Assembly (NCBI GenBank): GCA_902598015.1
Contig: CACJZT010000002.1
Coordinates: 62,001 to 126,000, forward strand
DNA from: an uncultured Pelagibacteraceae bacterium
GTDB taxonomy: Bacteria > Pseudomonadota > Alphaproteobacteria > Pelagibacterales > Pelagibacteraceae
Reading direction: 5' to 3'
Length of the DNA: 64,000 bases
A program made the position numbers and the translations under genes. Shown here in pieces: positions 1 to 9,403 of the stretch; position 1 is the stretch's first letter, and every line of letters starts with the position of its first letter. A model generated the notes under the pieces. It had not been told where the DNA came from. It saw nothing but the letters and a program-made list of their open reading frames with translations, and searched no databases.

Positions 1-78
1 ACTCGAATCATGGACTTAAATGTACACATTTTGTTCTCATTGGCAATATATTTCTCAAAATAGCTTAAAATCGTTAAA

Positions 79-1371
79 TTACTTAAGTTTTAGGTATTCA
101 CTATTCAATAAACCAATAGCTTTTAGAACATTATATTGGGCGATAAGATTATTTCTCTCAGATTCTGCCAGAGAAATTTTTGCAGCCAATAACAAAGAGT
201 TTGATTGAATAACATCTAGCGTTGTTCTTGAACCTCTTTCATACTCTGCAGCTATTCCTTCGTTAGCAATTTTTGCTGCTCTAACTTGAGATCTTACCGA
301 ATTTAAAAAACTTTTAGATGCTTCAAGATTTGACCAAGCACTTCCAACATTCTTTTCAGTAGTTTTTACAGCATCCTCAAATAACAAAATTTTTCTAGTT
401 TTAAGATTTGTATTCTTGTTTATTTTTGCACGTTTACTTCCACCTGAATAAAATGGCCAGCTAATTGTTGCTTTAAGTGTATCCTTTTCTCTTTGGTCAT
501 AAGTTGAACTAAAATCCTCAGCATATGATCTTTCTAAAGATAAAGATGCACTAGGTTTTAAGTCACTTTCAGCAATTGCAATATCCATTTCAGACTGATT
601 TAATTCTATTTTAGCGATCATTATATCTGGGTTGTTCTCTCTTGCTAAATTGATTGCTGTACTAAGTTCACTTGGAACTCCTACAATTGCTCTGTTTGTC
701 TTTTTTAATTCATTTGTATTTAAAAGTTTACCAATAATATTTTCGTAATTTAATTTATTAATCATTAATTCGCTTCTTGCTTGAGTTAGTTGAGCGCTTG
801 CTCCCGCAAGGGAAGATTCAGTTTGTGACAAATCCGCAGTTTTTATTTGTCCTCTATCTAATCTAACTTTATCATTTTCAAGTTGTTTAATAAGTAAGTT
901 TAAATTTTGTCTATTAATCGCAACTTTTTCTCTTGATAAAATTACAGATGTAAAAGCTTCTATTGCACTGTAAAGAACATCCTGTTCTTTTTTAAATAAT
1001 TTTGCTTTTGAAAGTTCTAAACCTATTAAATTCTTTTCATAATTAAGGTCTCTCCCAAAATCCAATAACGTTTGCTCTAATTTAATGGATGTTGTGAATG
1101 GATCTGAATCACTAATAGTTGCATCACCACCACTCTGATTTGTCAGTTTATTTGTTTCCTCAAGGCTCTTTGACCCACTTAAACTCAAGGAAGGCATATA
1201 ATCGGCTTTTGAAATATTCAGATCTTCTTCTGAGGCTTTTATATTTTCTCTCTCAGCATTTAATTGTTTATTGTTATTGTAAGTTTCATTTAATGCTTCA
1301 TATAATGTGACAGCAAGCGATTGAGCTGTTAAGCAAAAAAAACTAAAAATTATTATTAATATTTTTTTCAT
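79..1371 (-). CDS. tolC: TolC family outer membrane efflux protein
   Basis: 430 aa ORF with signal peptide and OEP-type repeats (LEQTLLDFGRD, SWPFYSGG, ERGSRTTLDVIQSNSLLLAAKISLAESERN). Confidence 0.9.
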   Translation of the reverse strand: MKKILIIIFSFFCLTAQSLAVTLYEALNETYNNNKQLNAERENIKASEEDLNISKADYMPSLSLSGSKSLEETNKLTNQSGGDATISDSDPFTTSIKLEQTLLDFGRDLNYEKNLIGLELSKAKLFKKEQDVLYSAIEAFTSVILSREKVAINRQNLNLLIKQLENDKVRLDRGQIKTADLSQTESSLAGASAQLTQARSELMINKLNYENIIGKLLNTNELKKTNRAIVGVPSELSTAINLARENNPDIMIAKIELNQSEMDIAIAESDLKPSASLSLERSYAEDFSSTYDQREKDTLKATISWPFYSGGSKRAKINKNTNLKTRKILLFEDAVKTTEKNVGSAWSNLEASKSFLNSVRSQVRAAKIANEGIAAEYERGSRTTLDVIQSNSLLLAAKISLAESERNNLIAQYNVLKAIGLLNSEYLKLK

Positions 1372-2297
1372 TAGTTGTACTTTACAGAATTAATTTGATG
1401 ATTAGAATTTAATTTAATAATTATAGATGCGTATTTTGGCGCATATTTAAACATATTCTGCGTAATTCTCTGGTAAGTTTGCATAAATTTTAAAACTTCC
1501 TTTTTTGTCATAATTTTTTGTTTTGTTTTTTTATTCTTATTTTTTAATTTAAGTTTTTTTTCCTGAATAACTCTCCACTTTTGTAATAAACTAAAATTTT
1601 TTGCCCTTAAAAATAATAAACAATCGAGCTTACTATAAAGTTTCTTGTATCCTTTTTTTAGCTGGTCATTAACATGTTTTCTCCAAATTAATTTATTATC
1701 ATCATTTTTTTCCATCATATTTACACTTTTTTTTAATGTTTTTAAGCTTTCAGGTCTTGCTCCAACACACCAACCTTCAAAAATAATTACATCTGGTCTG
1801 CTATTTACTTTGTACCAATTTTTTTTTGTAAATCTGTCATCAATTGCCTTGTCGAACTTGGGTAATATAATTGATTTAAATTTTCTAGAGTTTGCTTTTT
1901 TAATAAACCTAGACATATAACTTATGTCATGGGTCCCGGGTACACCTCTTGTTAATAGCAATGGATGAATTTTCTTGGATAATTTTATTCTATTTTTTTT
2001 AGTTTTGTAAATATCATCAATTGATATTTTGAAAACGTTTAACTTAAAGTATTTTTTTAAAATTATCATTAAGATAGAGCTTATAGTAGTTTTTCCAGTG
2101 CCCTGCCCCCCTGTTAAACCAACAATATAAGGTTTCTTAAAATTTGTTTTTTTTGCAATCCAGAAACTCATTGGGACAAGATAATCTTTTAACATCTTGT
2201 CTTTATTTTTAAATTTATCTGAAGATGTTTCTTGTGTTTTTATAAACTTATAACAATCTTTTTTTACTTTATTTAAACAATCCTCAACTGAAATCAT
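1371..2297 (-). CDS. P-loop kinase, probable D-glycerate 3-kinase-like (plant GLYK type)
   Basis: Walker A GLTGGQGTGKTT, then SIDDIY and RGVPGTHD motifs typical of the glycerate/uridine kinase-like family. Confidence 0.65.
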   Translation of the reverse strand: MISVEDCLNKVKKDCYKFIKTQETSSDKFKNKDKMLKDYLVPMSFWIAKKTNFKKPYIVGLTGGQGTGKTTISSILMIILKKYFKLNVFKISIDDIYKTKKNRIKLSKKIHPLLLTRGVPGTHDISYMSRFIKKANSRKFKSIILPKFDKAIDDRFTKKNWYKVNSRPDVIIFEGWCVGARPESLKTLKKSVNMMEKNDDNKLIWRKHVNDQLKKGYKKLYSKLDCLLFLRAKNFSLLQKWRVIQEKKLKLKNKNKKTKQKIMTKKEVLKFMQTYQRITQNMFKYAPKYASIIIKLNSNHQINSVKYN

Positions 2298-2303
2298 TTA
2301 ATT

Positions 2304-2669
2304 TTATTTTTGGTCAAGTGGATGGTTTAAACCATCAAAGAAAACAACATCTTTTAAATCGTCGACTTTAACTTCATCTACACAACCTAAATTAAATCCG
2401 GTCATGGTGGGTGCACTTCTTGGGTTATGATGTGTGTAAATTCCACATTCAATACAAAAGTAATGATTAGCAACTTTCGTATGGTACTGATAAAGTTTTA
2501 ATTTATCTTCTCCCTTAGTAACTTTAAAATCTTCATTTTTAACCATTCCCATTGTTGCATTTTTTCTTTTACATATAGAGCAGTTACATCTTACAATTTT
2601 TGGTAATTCATTAATTGGAACATTAATTTCTGCTTCTACACATCCACAATGACATGTTAGTTTCGGCAT
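2304..2669 (-). CDS. GFA (glutathione-dependent formaldehyde-activating) family protein
   Basis: CHCGCVEAEI, CNCSICKRK and CIECGIYTHH zinc-site motifs. Confidence 0.85.
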   Translation of the reverse strand: MPKLTCHCGCVEAEINVPINELPKIVRCNCSICKRKNATMGMVKNEDFKVTKGEDKLKLYQYHTKVANHYFCIECGIYTHHNPRSAPTMTGFNLGCVDEVKVDDLKDVVFFDGLNHPLDQK

Positions 2670-2672
2670 TAA

Positions 2673-3023
2673 TTATTCTCCCCATTTTCCATGAAACTCA
2701 TAAACAACTGCTGGCTTATCACCAACTACCCAGCCGTCATGACCTGGGTCAATTGAATATGCATCGCCTGCTTTATATGTTAATTCTGTTCCATCATCAT
2801 GTTTAGCACAAACTGCTCCTGAAACTATTACTCCAAGATGTTTTGCTTTACAGCTATCAGTGCCTACAGTTGGTTTAATATCTTGTGACCATTTCCATCC
2901 TGGCTGCAAAACTAATCTCATTACTCTTTGATCTCCCACTTTTACGATATCCATTTTAGCATTGTTGAAACTGGTATTGCTTTCATCTGGATTATCAAAA
3001 CTTTTAACTTCAATTGAACTCAT
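2673..3023 (-). CDS. cupin-domain protein
   Basis: Small beta-rich ORF with HLGVIVSG and YSIDPGHDGWVVGD cupin-like motifs. Confidence 0.75.
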   Translation of the reverse strand: MSSIEVKSFDNPDESNTSFNNAKMDIVKVGDQRVMRLVLQPGWKWSQDIKPTVGTDSCKAKHLGVIVSGAVCAKHDDGTELTYKAGDAYSIDPGHDGWVVGDKPAVVYEFHGKWGE

Positions 3024-3161
3024 ACCCTTCTCCTTTTATAATTAAATTTAGATCATAGACTACTAATGGTTTAAGTTATCCACAATAGCACAAAATATGG
3101 TTTTGGATGTTCACGTTTTGATTCACTTTTGATTCACTTACAGACTCAAAATACAACCTAA

Positions 3162-3190
3162 TTGACACTATTGTATAACTCATGTACTAA
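3162..3190 (+). promoter_or_regulatory. predicted sigma70 promoter of umuDC
   Basis: TTGACA (3162-3167), 17-nt spacer, TACTAA (3185-3190), just upstream of the umuD ATG at 3213. Confidence 0.65.
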
Positions 3191-3193
3191 TAA

Positions 3194-3208
3194 GAACAAA
3201 ACAAGAAC
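3194..3208 (+). promoter_or_regulatory. LexA/SOS box, alphaproteobacterial type GAAC-N7-GAAC
   Basis: GAACAAAACAAGAAC, an exact match to the reverse complement of GTTC-N7-GTTC, between the -10 and the umuD start. Confidence 0.85.
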
Positions 3209-3212
3209 ACTT

Positions 3213-3608
3213 ATGAAGCTAACAATACCTTATTATTTGCATAAAGCGGGAGCTGGTTTTCCTTCCCCTGCAACTGACTACATAGAAGAAGATATAGATT
3301 TAAACGTACATCTAATCAAAAATGTTCCAGCAACTTTCATCATAAGAGTTCAAGGAAAATCAATGGTGGATGTTGGAATAAATGATGGTGATTTATTAGT
3401 TGTAGACAAAAGCTTAACTCCAAAAAATTTTTCAACTGTCATAGCAAATGTTCACGATGAACTCGTTGTTAAAACTTTAGTTAAAGAAAAAGATAAACAA
3501 TTTTTAACGTCAGGATCTAAAGAATTTTCTGATCGAATTTTAATTAATGAAGAACAAGATATTTTTATTTGGGGAGTAGTCACCTATGTCATACATTCAG
3601 TACACTAG
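3213..3608 (+). CDS. umuD: UmuD-like S24 family translesion polymerase subunit
   Basis: AGAGFPSPATDYIEEDIDLN cleavage region, GKSMVD serine, ELVVKTL lysine. The ATG at 3213 is preferred over the track's TTG at 3162, which is the -35 element. Confidence 0.9.
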   Translation: MKLTIPYYLHKAGAGFPSPATDYIEEDIDLNVHLIKNVPATFIIRVQGKSMVDVGINDGDLLVVDKSLTPKNFSTVIANVHDELVVKTLVKEKDKQFLTSGSKEFSDRILINEEQDIFIWGVVTYVIHSVH

Positions 3609-4863
3609 AAAATTAGCGCTAGTTGACTGTAATTCTTTCTATGTTTCTTGTGAAAGACTATTTAATCCAAAAATAAGGAAAAAACCTGTTGTAGTTTTAT
3701 CTAATAATGATGGCTGTATAGTTTCAAGATCTACTGAAGCAAAAGCTTTGGGAATTAAAATGGGTGAGCCCTACTTTAAAGCAAAAGATATTATTATCAA
3801 AAATGATGTACAAGTATTCTCATCAAATTATTCTTTGTATGGAGATTTATCTAGAAGAGTAATGAGAACTTTAAAAAGATTTAACTCTGATATTGAAGTT
3901 TATTCAATTGATGAGGCATTTATGGATTTATCAAATTTTTCTGACAATGAAGTAGAGCAAGTTGGAAGAGAAATTAGAGAAACAGTTTTAAAGTGGACTG
4001 GTATTCCAACAAGTATAGGAATAGCTAAAACTAAAACTTTAAGCAAAGTTGCAAATCATATAGCAAAGAAAAAACAATCAGGTGTTACAAGTTTAATTGG
4101 AATAGAAAATCTTGATCCTATTCTTGAAAAAATTGATATTAACGATGTTTGGGGTGTTGGAAGACAAATGACAAAGTTTTATCAAAAAAATGGAATTTAT
4201 AATGCTAAACAATTAAAAAATAAATCAAACACCTGGATTAAAAAATCTTCGAATGTTCTAAGTTCAAGAACCGCAATGGAACTTAGAGGTGTGCCTTGTA
4301 TTGATTTAGAAAAAACTGCATCAAAAAGAAAAAGCTGTGTAGTATCAAGATCATTTGGAAAAAGAATAGAGAGATTTCAGGAACTTGAAGAAGCCGTTGC
4401 TAGTTATTGTTTAAATGCATCAGAGAAAATAAGATCTGAAAACCTTGTTGCAAAAGCAGTTATGGTATTTGTTAGAACTAGTCCTTTTCAAAAACAATTT
4501 GGTTTTTATTCAAACTCCAGAACTGTTGATTTTCCTATAGCAACTAACAATAGTATAGAAATAGTAAAAAACGCCTTATCTGTCTTAAAAGTAATCTTTA
4601 GAAAAGGACATCGTTATCAAAAAGCAGGAGTGATGCTAACTGGGTTAACAGACGCTGAAAATAATGAAAATTTATTTTCATCTGCAAAAGACGAGAGAAT
4701 TAATAGATTAATGAGATCAATTGATAATACAAATTATAGATATGGTAGATCTACATTAAGTCTTGCAAGTGCTGGTGTTAGAAAGTCCTGGAGTATGAAA
4801 AGGGATTACAACTCAAAGATAGATACAGCCGATTTTTATTGTTTACCAACAATTAGAGCTTAA
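3586..4863 (+). CDS. umuC: UmuC, Y-family DNA polymerase V catalytic subunit
   Basis: LALVDCNSFYVSCERLFNP, VLSNNDGCIVSRS, YSIDEAFMDL motifs; overlaps umuD. Confidence 0.95.
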   Translation: MSYIQYTRKLALVDCNSFYVSCERLFNPKIRKKPVVVLSNNDGCIVSRSTEAKALGIKMGEPYFKAKDIIIKNDVQVFSSNYSLYGDLSRRVMRTLKRFNSDIEVYSIDEAFMDLSNFSDNEVEQVGREIRETVLKWTGIPTSIGIAKTKTLSKVANHIAKKKQSGVTSLIGIENLDPILEKIDINDVWGVGRQMTKFYQKNGIYNAKQLKNKSNTWIKKSSNVLSSRTAMELRGVPCIDLEKTASKRKSCVVSRSFGKRIERFQELEEAVASYCLNASEKIRSENLVAKAVMVFVRTSPFQKQFGFYSNSRTVDFPIATNNSIEIVKNALSVLKVIFRKGHRYQKAGVMLTGLTDAENNENLFSSAKDERINRLMRSIDNTNYRYGRSTLSLASAGVRKSWSMKRDYNSKIDTADFYCLPTIRA

Positions 4864-4973
4864 CGGTAGGTTTCAATTATTTAAGAGAATAAATTGATTA
4901 CCAAATAAATCTTTCCAAGATTTAGCTTGCTGGATGACTTTTATCTCTTTCATTTTATTGAATTAAATAAAAC

Positions 4974-5843
4974 TTATTTTATTGTGTCAATATTCTCGAT
5001 ATTGCTTAATGCGTTATTTAATTCCTCTAAATTTTCTCTTCTTCCAATCATTACAACTGATAATCCAAATGCAATAATTAGAGCTAAGGGGATAGCTGTA
5101 ACAATGCTTATGTAATCAGCCATTAAGATTAAATAAATAGCATAAAATAAAATTGATCGAATAATAACTGTAGATTTAAAAACAGCTATAATTGCTAAAG
5201 AATGCTTAATTAAATTTTTAAAACTCATTTTAGAAGGACCAAAATATCTTGTACCTCTTATAGATGGAGAGGAAGATCTGTCTTTTTCTAATTTTGCCAA
5301 CGCTCCAGAAAAGCTGCACCAAGTAGATTTATCGTTTATTAATTTCTTAACAGTTGACTTTGGAAGACACGTATAATTTCCAAATTTTATAGAATGACCA
5401 GTAAATACATAAGTTATTATTTTATGGAAATGATAACAAGTTTTAAAAATAATATTTTCAGATCTTTTTACTCTTTCTCCTACAATTGGCTTTCCTTCGT
5501 CATATTTTATGTATTCTAGAAAACTTTTGATTTCTTCTGGCCTATCTTCACCATCAGAATCCATTGGGATTACATAATCAAATTCTTTATTTTGAAATAT
5601 ATGTTTAAGTCCTGTTGCAATGCATCTTCCATGTCCTTGATTGTTTTTAATATTTAAAATTTCAACAGATAATAGGTTTTCTGCATTGGAAATAGAAGTT
5701 GGTTTTTCCTCAGTTGATGCATCATTAACTAAGACAATAGAAAATTCAGCATCTAAATCTTTTACAATAGTATTTATTTCTTCAATTAATTTTGAAGCTG
5801 ATTTCCAGTCATTGTAAACTGGTGTTAAAATAGTAATTTTCAT
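4974..5843 (-). CDS. glycosyltransferase family 2 with C-terminal transmembrane segments
   Basis: ITILTPVYNDW, VLVNDASTE, PMDSDGEDRPEEI (DXD-like) and C-terminal hydrophobic helices. Confidence 0.85.
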   Translation of the reverse strand: MKITILTPVYNDWKSASKLIEEINTIVKDLDAEFSIVLVNDASTEEKPTSISNAENLLSVEILNIKNNQGHGRCIATGLKHIFQNKEFDYVIPMDSDGEDRPEEIKSFLEYIKYDEGKPIVGERVKRSENIIFKTCYHFHKIITYVFTGHSIKFGNYTCLPKSTVKKLINDKSTWCSFSGALAKLEKDRSSSPSIRGTRYFGPSKMSFKNLIKHSLAIIAVFKSTVIIRSILFYAIYLILMADYISIVTAIPLALIIAFGLSVVMIGRRENLEELNNALSNIENIDTIK

Positions 5844-5847
5844 TTAT

Positions 5848-5952
5848 TTAACTTGAAAGTAACCTCAGCAAAGAGGCTACAATTCCATGTCCAGACAACT
5901 CTATTATTACGACAATAAAGACGATGAATAGTATGTTTTTATTGAATTTCAT
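5848..5952 (-). CDS. unannotated 34-aa hydrophobic small protein
   Basis: ATG..TAA ORF: MKFNKNILFIVFIVVIIELSGHGIVASLLRLLSS. It fills the gap between two same-strand glycosyltransferases, with its start 2 nt after the GT39 stop. Missing from the supplied ORF track because of size. Confidence 0.55.
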   Translation of the reverse strand: MKFNKNILFIVFIVVIIELSGHGIVASLLRLLSS

Positions 5953-5954
5953 AT

Positions 5955-7310
5955 CTACGATCCAACACAAATCTTATCAATACACATATATTTTTCAAAT
6001 GAATTCAATTTTTGTTTTGTAACAAGGCCTTTCCAAATGGGCCTTGAATTAATGTGATATGATAAATTTCCAGCGGCCCATTCATCGCCAAGCACATATT
6101 TGATAGGCTCATCATGTTGTTCATGCCATGCCATTTGAACCTTTATAGCTATATCTCTTCCAGGATAATCAGTCCTTTTATCAGTCTTAGATATTGAGAC
6201 ATAACCATACAAAATTGGAGATAATAGAAATAAAAATATAAATCCTATTAAAAAGGAATTTAGTTTCTTAATGTTTATTTGATTTTTCAAAAGGTAAATA
6301 AACAAAGTTCCAAAGAACAAGTAAAAAGGGGTCATCCACATAGTTCTAATTTTTGACCCGGTTATTAGCGCTGTCATAAAAACCAGAACAATTGGGACTA
6401 AATTAATAAATATTAAAAATAAAAGTTTTTCATCTTTTAAATTTAATTTTTTAGGAATTTTTTTTATTAATAGCCAGACTAAAATTAAAAATGGCACTAA
6501 AATACCAATTTGTTTTAATGTGAATATCAATGGATATTTAAGATGATTTATCATTTGCCCTTCATTCAAACCTGCACGAGCAAAACCATATTTAATTGTA
6601 ATAAAATCGTTATTAAATAACCAAATTATATGTGGAATTAAAATTACAAAAAATACTTCTAAAGAAACTAAGTATTTAAAATCAAATCTTTTAGATTTTT
6701 TAATGAATATTAAATATGCAAATAATAAATCTATTGCGACTAATAAATAAATAAATAGATACTTAGATAGAATTCCAAACGCTGCTGCAGCTCCTAACAA
6801 GATACAATCATAGAGCTCGATTTTTTTACTATTGTATATTTTCCAAGTGTAATAAACGGTTAAACACCAAAAGGGTAATTGGCAAACATTTACATTAAAT
6901 TCTGGAGTTGTGAAATTATAGAAGTATATCCCTTCAATAAGAAAAACTGATAGCAAACTCAAAGTGCCATCATTAAGAATTTCCTGCGATAGTTTAAAAA
7001 TAATGAAAAAAGATATTACTACAAAAATTTGACTTAAAAAATAATAAGCCCAATCTTGTGGCCCAAATATTTGAAAAAAAACTTCTGTAAAAAACGCACT
7101 TAATGGAGGATGTTTATTAAATCCCCAATCTAAATTACTACCCCAAGCCAAAGCTTCAATTGTATCTAAAGGTAAATTTGAGTTTGTGATTGTAGGAACA
7201 ACTGTCCATAGAATTAAGTGAGTCGTTACAAAAATATAAAAAATATTATTTATATTTCTTTTGTTTAAGGCCATTTTTATCAATCTATATGAATAAACCG
7301 TTCTTGACAC
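5955..7310 (-). CDS. ArnT/PMT-like glycosyltransferase family 39 membrane protein
   Basis: Multi-TM protein with early acidic loop (LPLDTIEALAWGSNLDWGFNKHPPLSAFF). The start may be the internal MALNKR Met. Confidence 0.85.
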   Translation of the reverse strand: MSRTVYSYRLIKMALNKRNINNIFYIFVTTHLILWTVVPTITNSNLPLDTIEALAWGSNLDWGFNKHPPLSAFFTEVFFQIFGPQDWAYYFLSQIFVVISFFIIFKLSQEILNDGTLSLLSVFLIEGIYFYNFTTPEFNVNVCQLPFWCLTVYYTWKIYNSKKIELYDCILLGAAAAFGILSKYLFIYLLVAIDLLFAYLIFIKKSKRFDFKYLVSLEVFFVILIPHIIWLFNNDFITIKYGFARAGLNEGQMINHLKYPLIFTLKQIGILVPFLILVWLLIKKIPKKLNLKDEKLLFLIFINLVPIVLVFMTALITGSKIRTMWMTPFYLFFGTLFIYLLKNQINIKKLNSFLIGFIFLFLLSPILYGYVSISKTDKRTDYPGRDIAIKVQMAWHEQHDEPIKYVLGDEWAAGNLSYHINSRPIWKGLVTKQKLNSFEKYMCIDKICVGS

Positions 7311-7353
7311 TCATTTATTCATGAATATATTCACCAACTCAAAATAGCTAGGT

Positions 7354-7770
7354 ATGGTAAGAATTTCAAAAACTTATACTCCAAAAGAAAAAGAGAAATA
7401 CATGTGTGCTAAACATTTAGCGTATTTTAAGATGAAATTAATGGAGTGGAAAAAAGATTTAAAGAGATCTAATAATGAGGCGATTTTTCAAGCGTCAATG
7501 GATGATAATAGTGCATCAGCTGACATAGTTGACCAAGCAAGCTCATACACTGAAAAGAATGTAGAGATGAGAGCTATTAATAGACAAATCAAATTAATTT
7601 CTAAAATAGATGGTGCATTAAAGAAAATTCAAGATGGAACTTACGGTTTTTGTGAGGAAACTGGTGAACCTATCGGATTAAAAAGATTAATGGCAAGACC
7701 AGTTGCAACTCTCTGCATAGCAGCTCAAGAAAAACACGAAAAAGACGAAAAAGTTTACGCTGACGATTAA
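7354..7770 (+). CDS. dksA: DksA/TraR family transcription factor (2-Cys variant)
   Basis: Coiled-coil plus YGFCEETGEPIGLKRLMARPVATLCIAAQEKHE C-terminal signature. Confidence 0.92.
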   Translation: MVRISKTYTPKEKEKYMCAKHLAYFKMKLMEWKKDLKRSNNEAIFQASMDDNSASADIVDQASSYTEKNVEMRAINRQIKLISKIDGALKKIQDGTYGFCEETGEPIGLKRLMARPVATLCIAAQEKHEKDEKVYADD

Positions 7771-8390
7771 GGAAAATCTATTTCAGCATCTTTATTGAGT
7801 GCTTTAAATCCTTTTACTACAGCTGGACGTTCAGCAATTTGAACAAACCACCTAGATAGGTTTTCAAAATTATTTAATCCAATGTCGTGTCTTTTGTGTC
7901 TTGCAATCCACGACCATGTAGCAATATCAGCAATAGAGTATTTATCATTTGCTAAAAACTTACTTTGAGCCAACCTAGCATCAAGATCTTCGTAAATTTT
8001 TCTGGTGATTTTGAAGTATCTATCCTCACCCCACTCACTTTTTCCTTGATGGTAATAATGAAACTGATGATGTTGGCCTATCATTGGACCTACAATAGCC
8101 ATTTGAGCCATCAACCACTGATTTATGTCTAGCCTGTCTGCTTCAGGATAGAGTTTCTTGCTTTTCTCACCTAAATACATAAGTATAACTCCAGACTCGA
8201 ATACGGTCTTATTGTTCTCGTGATCTATAATTACAGGAATTTTATTAAACGGACTTATTTTTTTAAATTCTGGTTTAAATTGATCACCACTCAAATTTAC
8301 TTTTGTAAGTTTGTACTTAAAACCAATTTCCTCGAGCATTATGCTAATTTTCCAACCATTAGGAGTATCAGCAGTAAAAAGTTCGATCAT
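7767..8390 (-). CDS. glutathione S-transferase family protein
   Basis: Thioredoxin-fold N-terminus (IELFTADTPNGWKISIMLEE, NKIPVIIDHE, FESGVILMYLGEK) and GST C-terminal domain. Confidence 0.9.
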   Translation of the reverse strand: MIELFTADTPNGWKISIMLEEIGFKYKLTKVNLSGDQFKPEFKKISPFNKIPVIIDHENNKTVFESGVILMYLGEKSKKLYPEADRLDINQWLMAQMAIVGPMIGQHHQFHYYHQGKSEWGEDRYFKITRKIYEDLDARLAQSKFLANDKYSIADIATWSWIARHKRHDIGLNNFENLSRWFVQIAERPAVVKGFKALNKDAEIDFP

Positions 8391-9403
8391 TCTTTTACAC
8401 CCAATCTATCTTTGATAGTGCTGGATGCAGTTGTAAATTCAAATCTATATTTTTCGTCAGGTCTTGCATATTTAAAGCAGCCTCTTGCAGCTAAAGCTCC
8501 TTCATGAAAACCTGAAAGTATTAACTTTAATTTGCCTGGATAGGTACAGATATCACCAATTGCAAATATTCCTTTTTTATTTGTTTCAAAATTCTCAGTA
8601 TTTACGGGAATTGTTTTTTTATCTAAATTTAAACCCCACTCCGCTATTGGTCCTAATTGCATTATTAATCCAAAAAAACCCAATACATAATCAGCTTTTA
8701 TAACTTTACTGTCACCTGTTTCACTTTTGATTTCGACGCTTTCTAATGAGCCATTTCCTTTAACATCTTTGATTGAATATTTAGTAATTAAATCAATAGT
8801 TTTATTATCACTTAATTCTTTTATTTTTTGAACACTTGCGGGAGCTCCTCTGAACTCATCTCTTCTGTGAACAAGCGTTACTTTTGATGAATTAGATAAT
8901 TCTATAGCCCAATCAAGTGCACTATCTCCGCCTCCAAAAATAACTACTGATTTATCTTTAAAAATAGTTTTGTCTTTTATTGAGTATAAAACTGATTTTC
9001 CGTCATACTTTTCAGCACTTTTAGTTGGGAATTTTCTTGGTTCAAAAGAACCTACGCCACCTGCTATAACAATATTGGGTGTTTCAAATTCTTTTCCATT
9101 TAATGTTTTAACTAACCATTTATTTTTTTCATTTTTTAATTCTTGAACTCTGTCACTTAAATGAAAGTTAAAATTAAAAGGTTTTATTTGTTCAATTAAA
9201 TTATTTGTAAGCTCTTCTCCTGTACATTTAGGAACTGCAGGAATATCATAAATTGGTTTGTCTGGATAAAGCTCAATACATTGTCCTCCAATTTTATCTA
9301 GATTGTCTACAATTTCACATTTTAATCCGATTATCCCTAATTGGTGTGCACAGAATAAACCTGTGGGTCCTGCTCCAATAATGACTACATCTGTTTTAAT
9401 CAT
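8387..9403 (-). CDS. ferredoxin--NADP+ reductase / thioredoxin reductase-like flavoprotein
   Basis: VVIIGAGPTGLFCAHQLG FAD motif, VVIFGGGDSALDWA NAD(P) motif, GIFAIGDICTYPGKLKLILSGFHEGA. Start set at MIKTDVV (9403), giving a TAATG overlap with the upstream ferredoxin. Confidence 0.88.
   Translation of the reverse strand: MIKTDVVIIGAGPTGLFCAHQLGIIGLKCEIVDNLDKIGGQCIELYPDKPIYDIPAVPKCTGEELTNNLIEQIKPFNFNFHLSDRVQELKNEKNKWLVKTLNGKEFETPNIVIAGGVGSFEPRKFPTKSAEKYDGKSVLYSIKDKTIFKDKSVVIFGGGDSALDWAIELSNSSKVTLVHRRDEFRGAPASVQKIKELSDNKTIDLITKYSIKDVKGNGSLESVEIKSETGDSKVIKADYVLGFFGLIMQLGPIAEWGLNLDKKTIPVNTENFETNKKGIFAIGDICTYPGKLKLILSGFHEGALAARGCFKYARPDEKYRFEFTTASSTIKDRLGVKE

Noticed and set aside
20-208. 62-aa plus-strand ORF at the window start
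   Set aside because: Overlaps the antisense of the tolC 3' end; no recognisable protein features.
3109-3124. Second LexA half-site pair GTTC...ATTC upstream of umuD
   Set aside because: Half-site spacing is 12 rather than 11 and the second half is mismatched; likely part of the tandem GATTCAC repeat.
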